64,000 bases of DNA from Paenibacillus methanolicus. Its GTDB lineage: Bacteria; Bacillota; Bacilli; Paenibacillales; Paenibacillaceae. The stretch is taken from assembly GCF_008124765.1 (NCBI RefSeq), contig NZ_VNHS01000003.1, positions 124,001-188,000 on the forward strand, in the 5' to 3' direction. Shown in pieces: positions 1-10,529 of the stretch. Within the stretch, counting starts at the first letter, position 1. Every line of letters begins with the position of its first letter. The notes under the pieces were generated by a model that saw only the letters and a program-made list of their open reading frames with translations, was not told where the DNA came from and ran no database searches. The position numbers were made by a program, and so were the translations under genes.

Positions 1-67
1 AGAGAGAGTATGAGCATCACGAGAGTTATCTGTTGCCATTCATTTCACGATTAAAGGGGATAGCGAG

Positions 68-1780
68 TTGAAACTTCTACGAAACCTTACCATATCAAAA
101 AAACTGACGCTGCTCATCTTCGTAAGCGCGGTCGGACTCGGTTCGGTCGGGACGGTCGGCATTAATTATATCCGGGACATCGCGCAGAACTCGGAAGAGA
201 TGTACGCTCACAATTTGATCCCGCTGAACACGGTCATGCAAATTCGGGTCAATGCCCGAGCGAGCGACGCGTACACCCTCGAGCTGCTGACGTCGAAGGA
301 CCCGGCGCGCAACCAGGAGCTGGTCGACGAAATTACGTCCGCGTGGGACGAAATCGACGCGATGATCGAAGAGCTTGCCGGCAGCGACTTGATGGACGAA
401 GAGATCGCGCTGCTCACGCAATACCGGGAACATGCCGCGAATTTGAAAGAAGCGCGCAATCAAGTCATTGCGTTGGCCGCAGACAATAAGAACGCGGAGG
501 CATACGCCCACTATCGCGAGGACGTGGAGGCGATGCGCAAGCTCGTCAACGACACGTTGAAGGCGCTGCAAAAGGTAAATGTCGAAAACGCGGGAACCAT
601 TAACGAAACCAACCAACAGGATGTCAAGGACGTCACGGTATTCGTGACTTCGGTCGTCATTGCCGCCCTTCTGGCGCTCGTCGCCCTTAGTCTCGTGATC
701 GCGCGTATGATCGTGAAGCCGGTCAAGGAAGTCAAGCTTCTGCTGACCGAAGCGGAACAGGGCGACTTCACCGTCAAAGGCAGCTACATTTCGAAGGATG
801 AAATCGGCGAACTCGTGGCATCCTTTAACAGTATGACGGCCAACCTCCAAACGGCGTTCGGCACGGTGCACGAGTCGACGTTCCAGGTTGCGGCGGCAGC
901 TGAGGAGCTTAGCGCCAGCGCCGAGCAGAGCAGCAAGGCGAGCGAGCATGTGACGCTCTCCGTGCAAGAGCTGGCAGTCGGTACGGAGAAGCAGGCCAAG
1001 CTTGTCGCGGACAGCACGAAGGCGATTTCCGACATGGCCGGCTATACGCAATCCATCGCCGATTCCACGGATCGGATGAAGCAAGAGGCGATGCACGCGT
1101 CCGCCGTCTCGTCCGAGGGCAACCAAGCGATCGGCGAAGTCAATGCGCAGATGAACTCCATTTACGCCAACGTGAACAGCTTGTTCGACGCCGTGAAAAG
1201 CTTGGATGAGCGCTCGAACGAAATCGAGCAGATCACGAACGTCATCTCCGGCATCTCGGCGCAAACCAACCTGCTCGCCTTGAATGCGGCGATCGAGGCG
1301 GCGCGGGCGGGCGAGCACGGCAAAGGCTTCGCCGTCGTCGCGGGGGAAGTGCGCAAGCTGGCCGAACAGTCCAATAAATCGACGGACCAAATCTCGCAGC
1401 TCATTCATCTGATCCAGCAGGACACGGAGACGACGCTTCGGACGATGGAGAAAGCGGCGCAAGAGGTGAACAGCGGCTTGGCGGTCGTGAACCATGCGGG
1501 CGGATCGTTCCTCAAAATCGAGCAGGCGGTCAGCAGCGTCGTCGCGCAGATCGAAGAAATTTCCGGGGCGCTGCGGAAGCTGGCCGGCGGAACGGCGAAC
1601 GTGAACGACTCGATCCGGGACGTCCATGCGGTCGCGAGCGACTCGGCTTCGATGACGCAGAACATCTCGGCCGCGACGGAAGAGCAGCTTGCCTCCATGG
1701 AAGAGATCTCGTCTTCCTCCCAAGCGCTTGCCGGCTTGGCGGACGATCTTCAACGCATCATCAAGCAATTTAAAATTTAA
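68..1780 (+). CDS. Methyl-accepting chemotaxis protein
   Basis: Membrane chemoreceptor that passes ligand information to CheA/CheW. It starts at a TTG with AAAGGGGA about 8 bases upstream; no better ATG is present. The 570-residue protein has a membrane segment near residues 11-30, a mostly helical extracellular domain of about 155 residues (4HB_MCP-like), a second membrane segment near 190-213, a HAMP linker to about 265, and a C-terminal signalling domain. The conserved hairpin tip is seen in [20 protein letters not shown] and the following [10 protein letters not shown]. The ligand cannot be told from sequence. It is monocistronic, ending at a strong terminator. A 572-residue antisense frame over it is a composition artefact. 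Confidence 0.95.
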   Translation: MKLLRNLTISKKLTLLIFVSAVGLGSVGTVGINYIRDIAQNSEEMYAHNLIPLNTVMQIRVNARASDAYTLELLTSKDPARNQELVDEITSAWDEIDAMIEELAGSDLMDEEIALLTQYREHAANLKEARNQVIALAADNKNAEAYAHYREDVEAMRKLVNDTLKALQKVNVENAGTINETNQQDVKDVTVFVTSVVIAALLALVALSLVIARMIVKPVKEVKLLLTEAEQGDFTVKGSYISKDEIGELVASFNSMTANLQTAFGTVHESTFQVAAAAEELSASAEQSSKASEHVTLSVQELAVGTEKQAKLVADSTKAISDMAGYTQSIADSTDRMKQEAMHASAVSSEGNQAIGEVNAQMNSIYANVNSLFDAVKSLDERSNEIEQITNVISGISAQTNLLALNAAIEAARAGEHGKGFAVVAGEVRKLAEQSNKSTDQISQLIHLIQQDTETTLRTMEKAAQEVNSGLAVVNHAGGSFLKIEQAVSSVVAQIEEISGALRKLAGGTANVNDSIRDVHAVASDSASMTQNISAATEEQLASMEEISSSSQALAGLADDLQRIIKQFKI

Positions 1781-1790
1781 CTCGAATACC

Positions 1791-1836
1791 AATAGGGTAT
1801 CCTCCGTCATCAAGTTGACGAGGGATACCCTATTTT
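1791..1836 (+). terminator. Rho-independent terminator of the chemoreceptor gene
   Basis: Long hairpin: AATAGGGTATCC pairs with GGATACCCTATT, extended inside by CGTCA/TGACG, followed by a short T run. It lies 10 bases after the chemoreceptor stop and may also end the convergent regulator transcript. Confidence 0.85.
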
Positions 1837-1886
1837 GCGCTATCCTATGGATGTACCGGAATCCCGAGCCGCCGCCAGCGCTCGCC

Positions 1887-3104
1887 CTATCTCCCGACTC
1901 CCGCGACCGAGCGCTTCCGATATTGGTTGGGCGATATGCCGACCGCCTTCTTGAACGCCGTGCTGAAGTAGTGCTGGGTCTCGTAGCCGATGCGCTCCGC
2001 GATTTCGTGCATGGCCAGGTCCGTCTCGCAGAGCAGCAGCAGCGCCTGCTTGATCCGAGCGCCGGTAAGCAAGCCGACGAACGAGATCCCCGCCTCCTGC
2101 TTGAAGATGCGGCTGAGGTAGACGGTCGAGACGCACAGCTCGGCGGCCACGCCTTCGAGCGACAGGTGAGGTTCGTGGAAGCGGGTCTCGATGATCTCCT
2201 TCGTCCTGCGCGTAAGCGGCGATAACCGCGATTCCCGATAGACGGCCGCCTTCGCTTCGCCGTACAGCTCCGGGATACGCGAGAGCTCCCCGCCGGACGC
2301 TTGGAAACTCGTCAGCGCGTTTATTCGCAAATAGTCCGCGATGCTGCTCGGAATCCGTTCCAACTGCGCGGCCTCCGGTTCCCCCCAGATGAAGAGAACG
2401 ATGAGTCCGCTCGGGTCTCGGAAATGAACGGTCTCGAAGTCGCGCAGACACTCCTCCACGATATTCTCCATCGCAAAGAGCAGCAGCTGCCGGTCCCGTT
2501 CCGAATGGAACGAGCGTCCGCCGGCTTGCTCCGGCCATCGCAGCACGCCGACGAGCCGCGGCGCTTCCGCCGGCATCCGCAGGAAGGCCAGCTGTTCGAG
2601 TACTTCGTCCCGCGCCGGATGATCCTGGATCCACTCCAGGCAGAACCGCTCGCGCAGCTGCGTCATGTTCTTCTCGATCTGCTTCGAGGCCATCTGCAGC
2701 CGCTCGTCCTGCATGACCGCTTCCTTAAGCTTGCCGGCGACGCGCTTCAGCACTTCGGCGAGCGCCTCTGGATTGACCGGCTTCAAAATATAATCGTCCA
2801 CGTTCAGCTTAATCGCTTCATGCGCGTACGCGAATTCGTCGTGGCCGGTTATAATGACGATCTTGCAATCCGGCTGCCGCTCCCGAATATGCTGAATGAG
2901 CGTCAGCCCGTTCATGATCGGCATGCTGAGATCGACGAGCATGATATGCACGCGGTGGCGCTCGGCCAGTTCCAGCGCTTCTTCGCCGTCCTCCGCCTCG
3001 CAGACGACCGTAAGGCCGAGCTGCTCCCACGGTATCGACCGCCGAATGCCTTCGCGTATAATCGATTCATCGTCGGCGATCATGACTCTCCAGTTCGCGA
3101 TCAC
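1887..3104 (-). CDS. yesN: YesN-type response regulator, REC + AraC HTH
   Basis: Cytoplasmic response regulator of 405 residues with an N-terminal receiver domain (acidic D11/D12, phospho-acceptor D58 in VDLSMP, conserved lysine in ILKPVN), a middle linker, and a C-terminal AraC helix-turn-helix pair ending near NQYRKRS. The start chosen is a GTG overlapping the kinase stop in GTGA, with AGGAGGGGG seven bases upstream. A longer in-frame reading would run inside the kinase gene. Translational coupling to the kinase and the neighbouring ChvE/GguAB importer suggest that it activates that importer. YesN is a family name; the target promoter is inferred. Confidence 0.93.
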   Translation of the reverse strand: MIANWRVMIADDESIIREGIRRSIPWEQLGLTVVCEAEDGEEALELAERHRVHIMLVDLSMPIMNGLTLIQHIRERQPDCKIVIITGHDEFAYAHEAIKLNVDDYILKPVNPEALAEVLKRVAGKLKEAVMQDERLQMASKQIEKNMTQLRERFCLEWIQDHPARDEVLEQLAFLRMPAEAPRLVGVLRWPEQAGGRSFHSERDRQLLLFAMENIVEECLRDFETVHFRDPSGLIVLFIWGEPEAAQLERIPSSIADYLRINALTSFQASGGELSRIPELYGEAKAAVYRESRLSPLTRRTKEIIETRFHEPHLSLEGVAAELCVSTVYLSRIFKQEAGISFVGLLTGARIKQALLLLCETDLAMHEIAERIGYETQHYFSTAFKKAVGISPNQYRKRSVAGVGR

Positions 3105-4942
3105 GATACCGCCCCCTCCTCCTTGGACCAGTTGACGGGAAGATCGATCGTGACGACCGTCCCCGCCTTCGGCTGACTGGCGACCATAATGCCATACCGT
3201 TCGCCGAAGCTTAATTGAATCCGTTCCTGCACGTTGCGCAGCCCGTAGCTGCTCATCGGCCGCGGCGTCTCCGGCCGTTCGCCGGACTTCGCGTATGCGG
3301 TCTCGGCCTTCGGCTTGCCGTAAGCGCTCAGCATCCGCTGCAGCTCGGCGCATCGTTCCTCGCTCATCCCCGCCCCGTTATCTTCGACCGCGAAGCGGAT
3401 GACGCCGTCATACGCGGACGCGCGGATCGTGATCATCCCGGGTCCGCGACGCTCCTTGATGCCATGATAGATGGCGTTCTCCACGATCGGCTGCAGGAAC
3501 ACCTTCGGAACGAACCAATGGCCGAACGCCTCTTCGTCGACCTCGATCGCATAACGGAGCTTCTCCTTATACCGGGTCTGCTGAATGTTGAGATAGCTTC
3601 GGATGTGCGCCAGCTCTTCGCCGAGCGTAATCATCTCCTGCCCTTTGCTTAGTCCGATGCGGAACAACCTGGATAGCGATTCCACGACTTCCGCAGCTTC
3701 AAGCGCGCCATCCTTGCGGGCCAGCCATTGGATCGTGTCGAGCGTGTTGTATAGAAAATGGGGCTGGATATGCGCCTGCAAGCTTCTCAGCTCCGCCTCC
3801 CGCTTCTGCCGCTGCTCCTCCCCGACCTGGCCGATCAGCCGGTTGATCTGGGCCAGCATCGTGTTGAAGCTTTGACCGAGCATGCCGACCTCGTCCTGCC
3901 TCGCTCCGTTAATCCGAATATGCAAATTGCCTTCTTCCACCTTGCGCATCAACGAAGCTAATTGCGAGATCGGCCGCGAAATCGAGCGAGATAGATAGTA
4001 GGAGGCCGCAATGCCGAGCATGCAGACGATGAACACGAACGACACCAAATACAGATTCAACTCCTTGTTCTCCTGCACCGTATCGGCGACCGGGAATACG
4101 CCGACCGTCGTCCAATTCGTGAAGGAGGAGCGTTGATAAATAAACTGCAGGTCCGTCCCGCCAACCTCCTGCCCGAAGGTGCCGGTAGCGTCGGCCAGCC
4201 GGCTGGCGTCCAGCAGCCCGGCGACGGAGCTGCGCGGCGCATAGATCGTCTCGCCTTTGTCGTCGATGACCATGAGATACCCGGACTTGCCGAGCGTCAC
4301 GTCCCGGAGCGTCTCCGCGATGACGCGCAGCTTCAGATCGATCAGCACGACGCCCTCCGTCCGCTGAGACTCGGGCTGCAAGATCGCCCGGACGCCGGAT
4401 ACGATCTCGCTGTCCTTATAATTGGCGTGCGTGATCACGCCGCGGCCCGCAGGATGGCCGATCAGACGGAAGATGCCTTGAGCTGCGACCGCCTCGCGAT
4501 ACCAGCTCTCCTCCGTCAGCTTGCGGTTATTGCGCGCATACATGTCGTTGCTCACGTACTCGCCGTTCGCGTTCACGACCATAATGCCGGCCACCTCGCT
4601 GTATAGCGTCGTGAACCCCTCGAGAAATTTACTCGTCCGATATTGAACCTCGTCGTCGGCTAGCGCGGCGGGGCCTACTTTAAGGAAGGCTTGAATATCC
4701 GGATTCATCGCGATGAAATACGTAATGCTCTGCAGATTCGAGGCATAGTGATCAAGCGACTTATTCACGTTGCCGATCAGCTGTCCGGTATGATCGTTGA
4801 CCTGCTTCTCGATCGTCCCGTTCGTCGCCCAGGCGATGAGAATGCCGATGCATAAGGCCGGGAGGGTACTGATCAACAGGAAGTGAACGATCAACTTGTA
4901 GCGAATAGACCAGTTATTATGCTGAAGCCATTTGACAGGCAC
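3101..4942 (-). CDS. LytS/YesM-type sensor histidine kinase
   Basis: Membrane sensor kinase of 613 residues. Order: membrane segment near 20-40, a dCACHE-like extracellular sensor of about 230 residues, second membrane segment near 297-317, HAMP, a His_kinase (PF06580) domain with phospho-acceptor H395 in QPHFLYNTLD, and a HATPase domain with N and G boxes (ENAIYHG, DNGAGM). The start is a GTG preceded by GGAAGGGAG; the ATG 42 bases upstream has no ribosome site. It lies between a membrane-anchored sugar-binding protein and a YesN regulator, the order of XylFII-LytS-YesN in Clostridium, so it probably reads occupancy of that binding protein. Confidence 0.93.
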   Translation of the reverse strand: MPVKWLQHNNWSIRYKLIVHFLLISTLPALCIGILIAWATNGTIEKQVNDHTGQLIGNVNKSLDHYASNLQSITYFIAMNPDIQAFLKVGPAALADDEVQYRTSKFLEGFTTLYSEVAGIMVVNANGEYVSNDMYARNNRKLTEESWYREAVAAQGIFRLIGHPAGRGVITHANYKDSEIVSGVRAILQPESQRTEGVVLIDLKLRVIAETLRDVTLGKSGYLMVIDDKGETIYAPRSSVAGLLDASRLADATGTFGQEVGGTDLQFIYQRSSFTNWTTVGVFPVADTVQENKELNLYLVSFVFIVCMLGIAASYYLSRSISRPISQLASLMRKVEEGNLHIRINGARQDEVGMLGQSFNTMLAQINRLIGQVGEEQRQKREAELRSLQAHIQPHFLYNTLDTIQWLARKDGALEAAEVVESLSRLFRIGLSKGQEMITLGEELAHIRSYLNIQQTRYKEKLRYAIEVDEEAFGHWFVPKVFLQPIVENAIYHGIKERRGPGMITIRASAYDGVIRFAVEDNGAGMSEERCAELQRMLSAYGKPKAETAYAKSGERPETPRPMSSYGLRNVQERIQLSFGERYGIMVASQPKAGTVVTIDLPVNWSKEEGAVS

Positions 4943-4991
4943 GGAGCTCTCCCTTCCTTTCGATCGCCAAGTCGGCCGAAGCACTTCATCG

Positions 4992-6002
4992 CTACTTGGC
5001 GTAAAATCGGTCGACGTTCGCCCGAGTCACGACGCTGATGCCCGTGTCGACATAGGCGGGCAGCGGGAATGCCCCCGAATCCTGCGAATCCGGCGTGCCG
5101 GCGCTCCGCTCGTGATGCGCGTGAAAGAGCTGCATCAGCGACCAATAGCCCATATTCCACGTTCCCTGCGCCAGCGTCGCCGCGATCGTGCCGCTCTTGA
5201 CCATGTCGAGCGTCCCTTTGTTCGTATCGAAGCTAATGATGCGGACCTGCCCGAGCTTGCCTTCCTTCAATACCGCGTTGCCCGCGCCGACGCCGCCGTT
5301 GGCTTCGGTCACGAAGATGCCCGACAGGTCCGGATGGAGCCGCATCATCGTCAGCGCCTGCTTCTCCGATTCGAGCTGATCGCCCTTGCCGTCGGCGATG
5401 CTGACGAGCTCAAGCCCCGGATATTCGCCGCGCAGCGTCTCGTCGAACCCTTTCGTTCGTTCCTGGTGGTTCAACTGGTTCGGATGGGTGATGATGCCGA
5501 CCTTCCCTTCCGTGCCGGCCAGCTCGGCCATTAGGCGCGCGGCCGCCGCGCCCGCGCTGTAATTGTCCGTTCCGAGGAACGACAGCGCCTTGCTGTTAGG
5601 CGCGTCCGAATCGAACATGACGACGGGGATGCCGGCTTCGACCGCCTTGTCGATGGCGGCGTTGAGCGCCTCCGAATTGATGGCGCTCACGGCGATGCCG
5701 GCCGGCTTGCGCGCGATGACCTGTTCGAGCACCATCGCCTCCTCGTGCACGTCGTATTGCGTGGAGCCTCGGTATTCCACCGACACGCCCAGCGCTTCGG
5801 CCGCATCTTCGAAGCCTTTGAGCGCGTTCTTCCAATAATCGATCCCGGTCAAAAAATTGACCATCACATACTTCTCTTCCCGCTCGCCATGAAGACCGGT
5901 CACCGCATTCAGGCCGTCGTCGCTCTCCCGGAAATAAGCGGTGTAGAGATAAGCCATGAAGGTGACGATCAATACCAGATACAGAAGCAGGAGCTTCTTC
6001 AC
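4992..6002 (-). CDS. Membrane-anchored sugar-binding sensor protein (XylFII-like)
   Basis: Periplasmic-binding-protein fold of the RbsB/YtfQ class (Peripla_BP_4), 336 residues. The N-terminus MKKLLLLYLVLIVTFMAYLY is an uncleaved anchor: it has no lipobox cysteine, unlike transport lipoproteins. The GTG start has GGGAGGG six bases upstream; an ATG two codons earlier abuts the ribosome site. The kinase follows after 49 bases and the regulator overlaps that, giving one operon. In Clostridium XylFII-LytS a similar anchored protein binds D-xylose and activates the kinase. Here the importer is ChvE-like, so the ligand may be another aldose or a hexuronic acid. The sensory role is inferred from anchor and order. 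Confidence 0.88.
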   Translation of the reverse strand: MKKLLLLYLVLIVTFMAYLYTAYFRESDDGLNAVTGLHGEREEKYVMVNFLTGIDYWKNALKGFEDAAEALGVSVEYRGSTQYDVHEEAMVLEQVIARKPAGIAVSAINSEALNAAIDKAVEAGIPVVMFDSDAPNSKALSFLGTDNYSAGAAAARLMAELAGTEGKVGIITHPNQLNHQERTKGFDETLRGEYPGLELVSIADGKGDQLESEKQALTMMRLHPDLSGIFVTEANGGVGAGNAVLKEGKLGQVRIISFDTNKGTLDMVKSGTIAATLAQGTWNMGYWSLMQLFHAHHERSAGTPDSQDSGAFPLPAYVDTGISVVTRANVDRFYAK

Positions 6003-6196
6003 AACCATCCCTCCCGGTATGCAGCTTAATCGCATCCCATTATAGCATCCCCGCATGAAAGCGCATACGTATGCGAAACGGCGAAGGCGCGGCTTGTCGC
6101 ACCGATTCGGGTGCTTCGCCGCGCCAATCCTTACGCGAAATGCTCAAGAAGTCCATTGAAAAATACGCGACCCCCCGGTCCCTTACTCGCCGGACT

Positions 6197-7360
6197 TCAA
6201 GAGGATTTGTTTTTGTTATACAAATCAAATGCGACCGCCAGCAGCAGCACCAGTCCTTTAATCCCCTGCTGATAATCGATGCCAAGACCGATGAGCGACA
6301 TGCCGTTATTCATGACGCCCATCACCAGACCGCCGATGATGGCGCCGATGACCGTGCCGACGCCTCCGCTGGCCGAGGCCCCGCCGATGAACACCGCCGC
6401 GATCGCGTCCAGCTCGAAGTTGACGCCGGCCTTCGGCGTGGCGGCATTCAGACGCGCGGCGAACACGAGGCCCGCGAGCGCCGCCATGACGCCCATATTG
6501 ACGAACACCCAGAAGGTGACCTTCTTCGTCTTCACGCCCGACAGCTTCGCCGCTTTCTCATTGCCTCCCAGGGCGTAAATGTGGCGTCCCATGATCGTTT
6601 TGCGCATGACGAACGTGTAGACCGCGACGAGCGCAAGCAGCAAGACGAGAATATTCGGCAGTCCTTTATAGGACGCGAGGACGTAAGTGAACAAATTGAT
6701 CACGACCACGATGGCGATCAGCTTGGCCGCGTAGAGCGGCATCGCCAGCACCTCGAATTGATAGCGCTTCTGAACGAGCCGAGCCCGCCATTCCATGAAG
6801 ACGTAGAGCATGGACAGCACGATGCCGGCGGCCAGCGTGACCATATGGAGGCTCCACTCCCCCGGCAGGTTCGGGATGAATCCGGTGCTCATCGAGCGGA
6901 AGCCGTCCGAGAACGGCGCGACGGATTTCCCGTCCAGCACGAGCATCGTTAACCCGCGGAACAGCAGCATGCCCGCCAGCGTCACGATAAAGGAAGGGAT
7001 GCGCACGTAGGCGACCCAGAAACCCTGCCAGGCGCCGACCGCCGCGCCGATCAGCAGCGACAGTACCATGGCGATCGGGAACGGCATCTGATGGTTCACC
7101 ATCATGATCGCCGATACCGCGCCGACGAAGGCCGCGACGGAACCGACGGACAGGTCGATATGGCCGGTAATGATCACGAGCAGCATGCCGATCGCGAGAA
7201 TGAGAATGTAGCTGTTCTGGAGAATCAAATTCGTAATATTAAGCGGTTTGAGCAAGATGCCGTCCGATAGAAACTGGAACAGCAGCATAATAAAGATAAG
7301 GGCCATAATCATGCCGTACTGCCGAACATTGCCGCGAATGGCGCGAAGCGCGGTTGCCAT
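6197..7360 (-). CDS. mmsB: Monosaccharide ABC importer permease (GguB/MmsB type)
   Basis: Integral membrane subunit of a CUT2 sugar importer, 387 residues with about 10 predicted hydrophobic segments. It carries the family signature around GHIDLSVGSVAAFVGAV and the C-terminal GGASASGGVGTVIGAIIGG motif. Its ATG lies six bases after the ATPase stop, and the ribosome site AGGGGGTAGG spans that stop. It is the last gene of chvE-gguA-gguB. CUT2 systems use one permease gene as a homodimer, which fits the single copy. Confidence 0.94.
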   Translation of the reverse strand: MATALRAIRGNVRQYGMIMALIFIMLLFQFLSDGILLKPLNITNLILQNSYILILAIGMLLVIITGHIDLSVGSVAAFVGAVSAIMMVNHQMPFPIAMVLSLLIGAAVGAWQGFWVAYVRIPSFIVTLAGMLLFRGLTMLVLDGKSVAPFSDGFRSMSTGFIPNLPGEWSLHMVTLAAGIVLSMLYVFMEWRARLVQKRYQFEVLAMPLYAAKLIAIVVVINLFTYVLASYKGLPNILVLLLALVAVYTFVMRKTIMGRHIYALGGNEKAAKLSGVKTKKVTFWVFVNMGVMAALAGLVFAARLNAATPKAGVNFELDAIAAVFIGGASASGGVGTVIGAIIGGLVMGVMNNGMSLIGLGIDYQQGIKGLVLLLAVAFDLYNKNKSS

Positions 7361-7366
7361 GCCGTC

Positions 7367-8890
7367 CTACCCCCTGCTAGTCATGTATTTCATCAGTACC
7401 TCCTGGCTCGCCTCCGAACGCGGAACGACGCCCGTGAACCGGCCTTCGTTCATCACGTAGACGCGATCGCACATGCCGAGCAGCTCGGGCAGCTCGGAGG
7501 AGATCATCAGAATGCCTTTGCCTTGATCGGCAAGCTCGTTGATGATGGTGTAAATTTCGAATTTCGCCCCGACGTCGATGCCGCGCGTCGGCTCGTCGAG
7601 AATCAGCAGATCAGGCCCGGTGAACATCCATTTGCTGAGCACGACCTTCTGCTGGTTGCCGCCGCTCAAGTTGCCCGTCTTCTGGTGGATGCTCGGCGTC
7701 TTGATTTTCATTCGGCTGCGGAATCCTTCCGCCTCGATCACCTCGCGGTTATCGTCGACGACGAACCATTTGGAGATGTGCTTCAGGTTGGCCAGCGTCG
7801 TATTGCGCTTGATATCGTCCATCAGAATGAGGCCGTACTCCTTGCGGTCCTCGGTCACGTACGCGATGCCGGCTTTGATCGCTTGGCTAATGTCGGTCAG
7901 CTTCAGCTCCTGCCCTTCCTTGAACAGCTGCCCGCTGATCCGCTTCCCGTACGCTTGGCCGAAGATGCTCATCGCAAGCTCGGTTCTGCCTGCCCCCATA
8001 AGGCCGGCAATGCCGACGATCTCGCCCCGCTTGACCTCGAAGCTGACGTCGTCGACGACCTTACGATCCGATTGCAAGGGATGGTAGACCGTCCAATGCT
8101 TCGCTTCGAACAGCGTTCCCCCGATCTTCGGCTCCCGCTCCGGATACCGATGCGTCAGATCGCGGCCGACCATGCCGCGGATGATTCGTTCCTCGGTAAT
8201 GCGATCCGCCCGCACGTCCAGCGTCTCGATCGTATGGCCGTCGCGCAGAATCGTGATGGAGTCCGCTACCTTCATGATCTCGTTCAGCTTGTGGGAGATG
8301 ATGATCGAGGTGATGCCTTGTTCTTTGAACGCGAGCATTAACCGCAGCAGGTTCTCGCTGTCTTCCTCGTTCAAGGCGGCCGTCGGCTCGTCCAAGATGA
8401 GCAGCTTGACCTTCTTGGACAACGCCTTGGCGATCTCGACGAGCTGCTGCTTGCCGACGCCGATCGAGCCGGCCTCCGTATTCGGATTCTCGCTCAGTCC
8501 CACCTTCCGCAGCAGTTCCCGCGTCCGGATCGTCGTTTCGTTCCAATCGATGATGCCTCGCTTCGCTTGTTCGTTGCCGAGGAAGATATTTTCTGCAATG
8601 GACAGCTGCGGGATGAGCGCCAGCTCCTGGTGAATGATGACGATTCCGAGCTCCTCGCTGTGCCGGATCGAACGGAATTCGCACACCGTTCCATTAAACA
8701 AAATATCGCCTTCGTAGGAGCCATGCGGGTAGACGCCGGAGAGCACCTTCATGAGCGTCGATTTGCCGGCGCCGTTCTCGCCCATCAGCGCGTGGATTTC
8801 GCCTTCCTTGACCTTTAAATTGACATTCCCGAGCGCCTTCACGCCGGGGAAGGTTTTGGTGATGTTGCGCATTTCCAATATATCGTTCAT
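7367..8890 (-). CDS. mmsA: Monosaccharide ABC importer ATPase, two nucleotide-binding domains (GguA/MmsA type)
   Basis: Cytoplasmic ATPase of 507 residues with two fused ABC domains, as usual for CUT2 importers. The first has Walker [10 protein letters not shown], signature near GVGKQQL and Walker [12 protein letters not shown]. The second has a degenerate Walker A ([10 protein letters not shown]), a normal signature LSGGNQQK and Walker [13 protein letters not shown]; this asymmetry is normal for the family. The ATG start matches family N-termini ([20 protein letters not shown]); the frame is open 69 bases further but those residues are not conserved. It lies between the binding protein and the permease. 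Confidence 0.95.
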   Translation of the reverse strand: MNDILEMRNITKTFPGVKALGNVNLKVKEGEIHALMGENGAGKSTLMKVLSGVYPHGSYEGDILFNGTVCEFRSIRHSEELGIVIIHQELALIPQLSIAENIFLGNEQAKRGIIDWNETTIRTRELLRKVGLSENPNTEAGSIGVGKQQLVEIAKALSKKVKLLILDEPTAALNEEDSENLLRLMLAFKEQGITSIIISHKLNEIMKVADSITILRDGHTIETLDVRADRITEERIIRGMVGRDLTHRYPEREPKIGGTLFEAKHWTVYHPLQSDRKVVDDVSFEVKRGEIVGIAGLMGAGRTELAMSIFGQAYGKRISGQLFKEGQELKLTDISQAIKAGIAYVTEDRKEYGLILMDDIKRNTTLANLKHISKWFVVDDNREVIEAEGFRSRMKIKTPSIHQKTGNLSGGNQQKVVLSKWMFTGPDLLILDEPTRGIDVGAKFEIYTIINELADQGKGILMISSELPELLGMCDRVYVMNEGRFTGVVPRSEASQEVLMKYMTSRG

Positions 8891-8985
8891 CGTAGCCGTC
8901 ACCAGCCCCTCGAAATATGAAGGACGGATTTCGCGGCGAACCTGCCGGCCACCGCGCAATCGCGTCCGTCCTGTCGTACTTGCGA

Positions 8986-10128
8986 TTAGTTCAACTCGTC
9001 TTCCGTGTAATAGCCCGAATCGACGAGCACTTGCTTGTAGTTCTCTTTGTCCACCGATACCGGCTCCAGCAGGAAGGAAGGCACGACCTTCACGCCGTTG
9101 TCGTACGTCTTCGTATCGTTCACTTCCGCTTCCTTGCCTTCGATGACCGCCTCGGCCATCTTCACCGCGACCTTGGCCAGCTCGCGCGTGTCCTTGAACA
9201 CGGTCGACGTCTGCTCGCCGGCGATGATCGACTTAATCGAAGCCAGCTCCGCGTCTTGGCCGCTGATGACCGGCATCGGCTTGTCGCCGGAACCGTAGCC
9301 GACGCCCTTCAGCGAGGAAATGATCCCGATGCTAATGCCGTCGTAAGGAGACAGCACCGCGTGAACGAGGTCGTCCGCATAGTTCGCGCTCAGCAGGTTA
9401 TCCATCCGGGATTGGGCGGTTGCGCCGTCCCAGCGAAGCGTCGCGACTTGCTCCATGCTCGTCTGCTTGCTCTTGACGACGAGCTTGCCGCTCTCGATAT
9501 AAGGATTCAGCACGGACATCGCGCCGTCGAAGAAGAAGTAGGCGTTATTGTCGTCCGGCGAGCCCGCGAACAGCTCGATGTTGAACGGCCCTTTACCGTC
9601 CTTGAGCCCCAGCTTCTCCTCCAGGTAGGAGGCTTGAAGCACGCCGACCTTGAAGTTGTCGAACGTCGCGTAGTAGCTGACGTGCTCGGTGTTCTTGATC
9701 AGCCGGTCGTAGGCGATGACTTTAATGTCCTGATCGGCCGCCTTCTGCAGCACGTCGGTCAGCGATTCGCCGTCGATCGACGCGACGACGAGCACCTTCG
9801 CGCCCTTGGTAATCATGTTCTCGATTTGCGACACTTGATTCTCGATGACATCCTCGGCGTACTGGAGGTCGACCTCGTAGCCGAGCGCCTCGAATTCCTT
9901 CTTCATGTTGTCGCCGTCGGCGACCCAGCGTTCGGACGACTTGGTCGGCATGGCGATCCCGACTTTGCCCTTGTCGCCGCCTCCGCTTTCGCTCGCGTTT
10001 CCTTCCGCGGCCGCATTGCCTCCCGCGCTGCCGGCGTTGCCCGCGTTGCCTCCGCCGTTATTGCCTCCGCATGCCGCGAGTACGATGACGAGCATCGTCA
10101 TCATGATGAGCGTAAGCGCTTTTCTCAT
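8986..10128 (-). CDS. chvE: ChvE-like monosaccharide-binding lipoprotein
   Basis: Extracellular sugar-binding lipoprotein, 380 residues. Signal peptide and lipobox LAAC near residue 20, a Gly/Asn-rich linker to about 53, then the binding domain. Stretches such as [53 protein letters not shown] and the tail QVLVDSGYY match my memory of Agrobacterium ChvE much better than E. coli XylF. ChvE binds aldoses and hexuronic acids, which fits the pectin genes nearby. First gene of the importer operon, with AAAGGGGA ten bases before the ATG. The XylFII-like/LytS/YesN genes downstream probably control it. Confidence 0.93.
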   Translation of the reverse strand: MRKALTLIMMTMLVIVLAACGGNNGGGNAGNAGSAGGNAAAEGNASESGGGDKGKVGIAMPTKSSERWVADGDNMKKEFEALGYEVDLQYAEDVIENQVSQIENMITKGAKVLVVASIDGESLTDVLQKAADQDIKVIAYDRLIKNTEHVSYYATFDNFKVGVLQASYLEEKLGLKDGKGPFNIELFAGSPDDNNAYFFFDGAMSVLNPYIESGKLVVKSKQTSMEQVATLRWDGATAQSRMDNLLSANYADDLVHAVLSPYDGISIGIISSLKGVGYGSGDKPMPVISGQDAELASIKSIIAGEQTSTVFKDTRELAKVAVKMAEAVIEGKEAEVNDTKTYDNGVKVVPSFLLEPVSVDKENYKQVLVDSGYYTEDELN

Positions 10129-10208
10129 CTGGTTCGTTGTCCCCTTTCGGTTGGTGGTGAAGCGATAGGTCTATCTTAGGAGATTTTGCCGGCCTGGGTC
10201 TTTGCAAT

Positions 10209-10222
10209 AAATCTACGGATTT
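10209..10222. promoter_or_regulatory. Palindrome upstream of the chvE operon, possible YesN-type site
   Basis: Perfect inverted repeat AAATC-N4-GATTT about 80 bases upstream of chvE. A weak -10 match (TAAGAT on the minus strand, 10173-10178) would place the palindrome near -50, where an activator could bind. No good -35 is visible. Function is inferred from position only. Confidence 0.3.
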
Positions 10223-10295
10223 TTATAAAAAATCAACGCGAGTCGCCGATTGTCGATCGCAGGGCTCCGCCCTTTGACCCGACTTTTATGCTCCC

Positions 10296-10440
10296 TCCCC
10301 CTTCCCCCTCCGCTGAGGGGAACCATAGGGCTTTGCCCTCTGGACTCCCTTTTTCGTGATGGCTCACTTGTTCGCGGCTGGCGGGTTGCTTCGAGTTGGC
10401 ACGCTTTTGTCCTGGCGGACAAAGCTTCTGTGGGTTTAAA
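10296..10440 (+). repeat. Dispersed hairpin-rich repeat, copy A
   Basis: First of three related copies. It shows a pyrimidine-rich left edge, AGGGGAACCATAGGG, a small hairpin GGGCTTTGCCC, GGACTCCCT, then TTCGCGGCTGGCGGGTTGC and the hairpin TTTGTCC-N4-GGACAAA followed by GCTTC. Most of this recurs almost unchanged in copy B. No credible coding content: the frames crossing it have no ribosome sites. Confidence 0.75.
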
Positions 10441-10529
10441 GATCCTTCTTAGACATAAGCCCGTTGAAGCCTGTTTACCGCTGGCCTTGGTTTGCTTCAT
10501 CGGACATTTTCCTTAACCTGACAGCATAG

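Noticed and set aside
95..1813. 572-codon minus-strand frame opposite the chemoreceptor
   Set aside because: Antisense shadow, Arg-rich and without family motifs.
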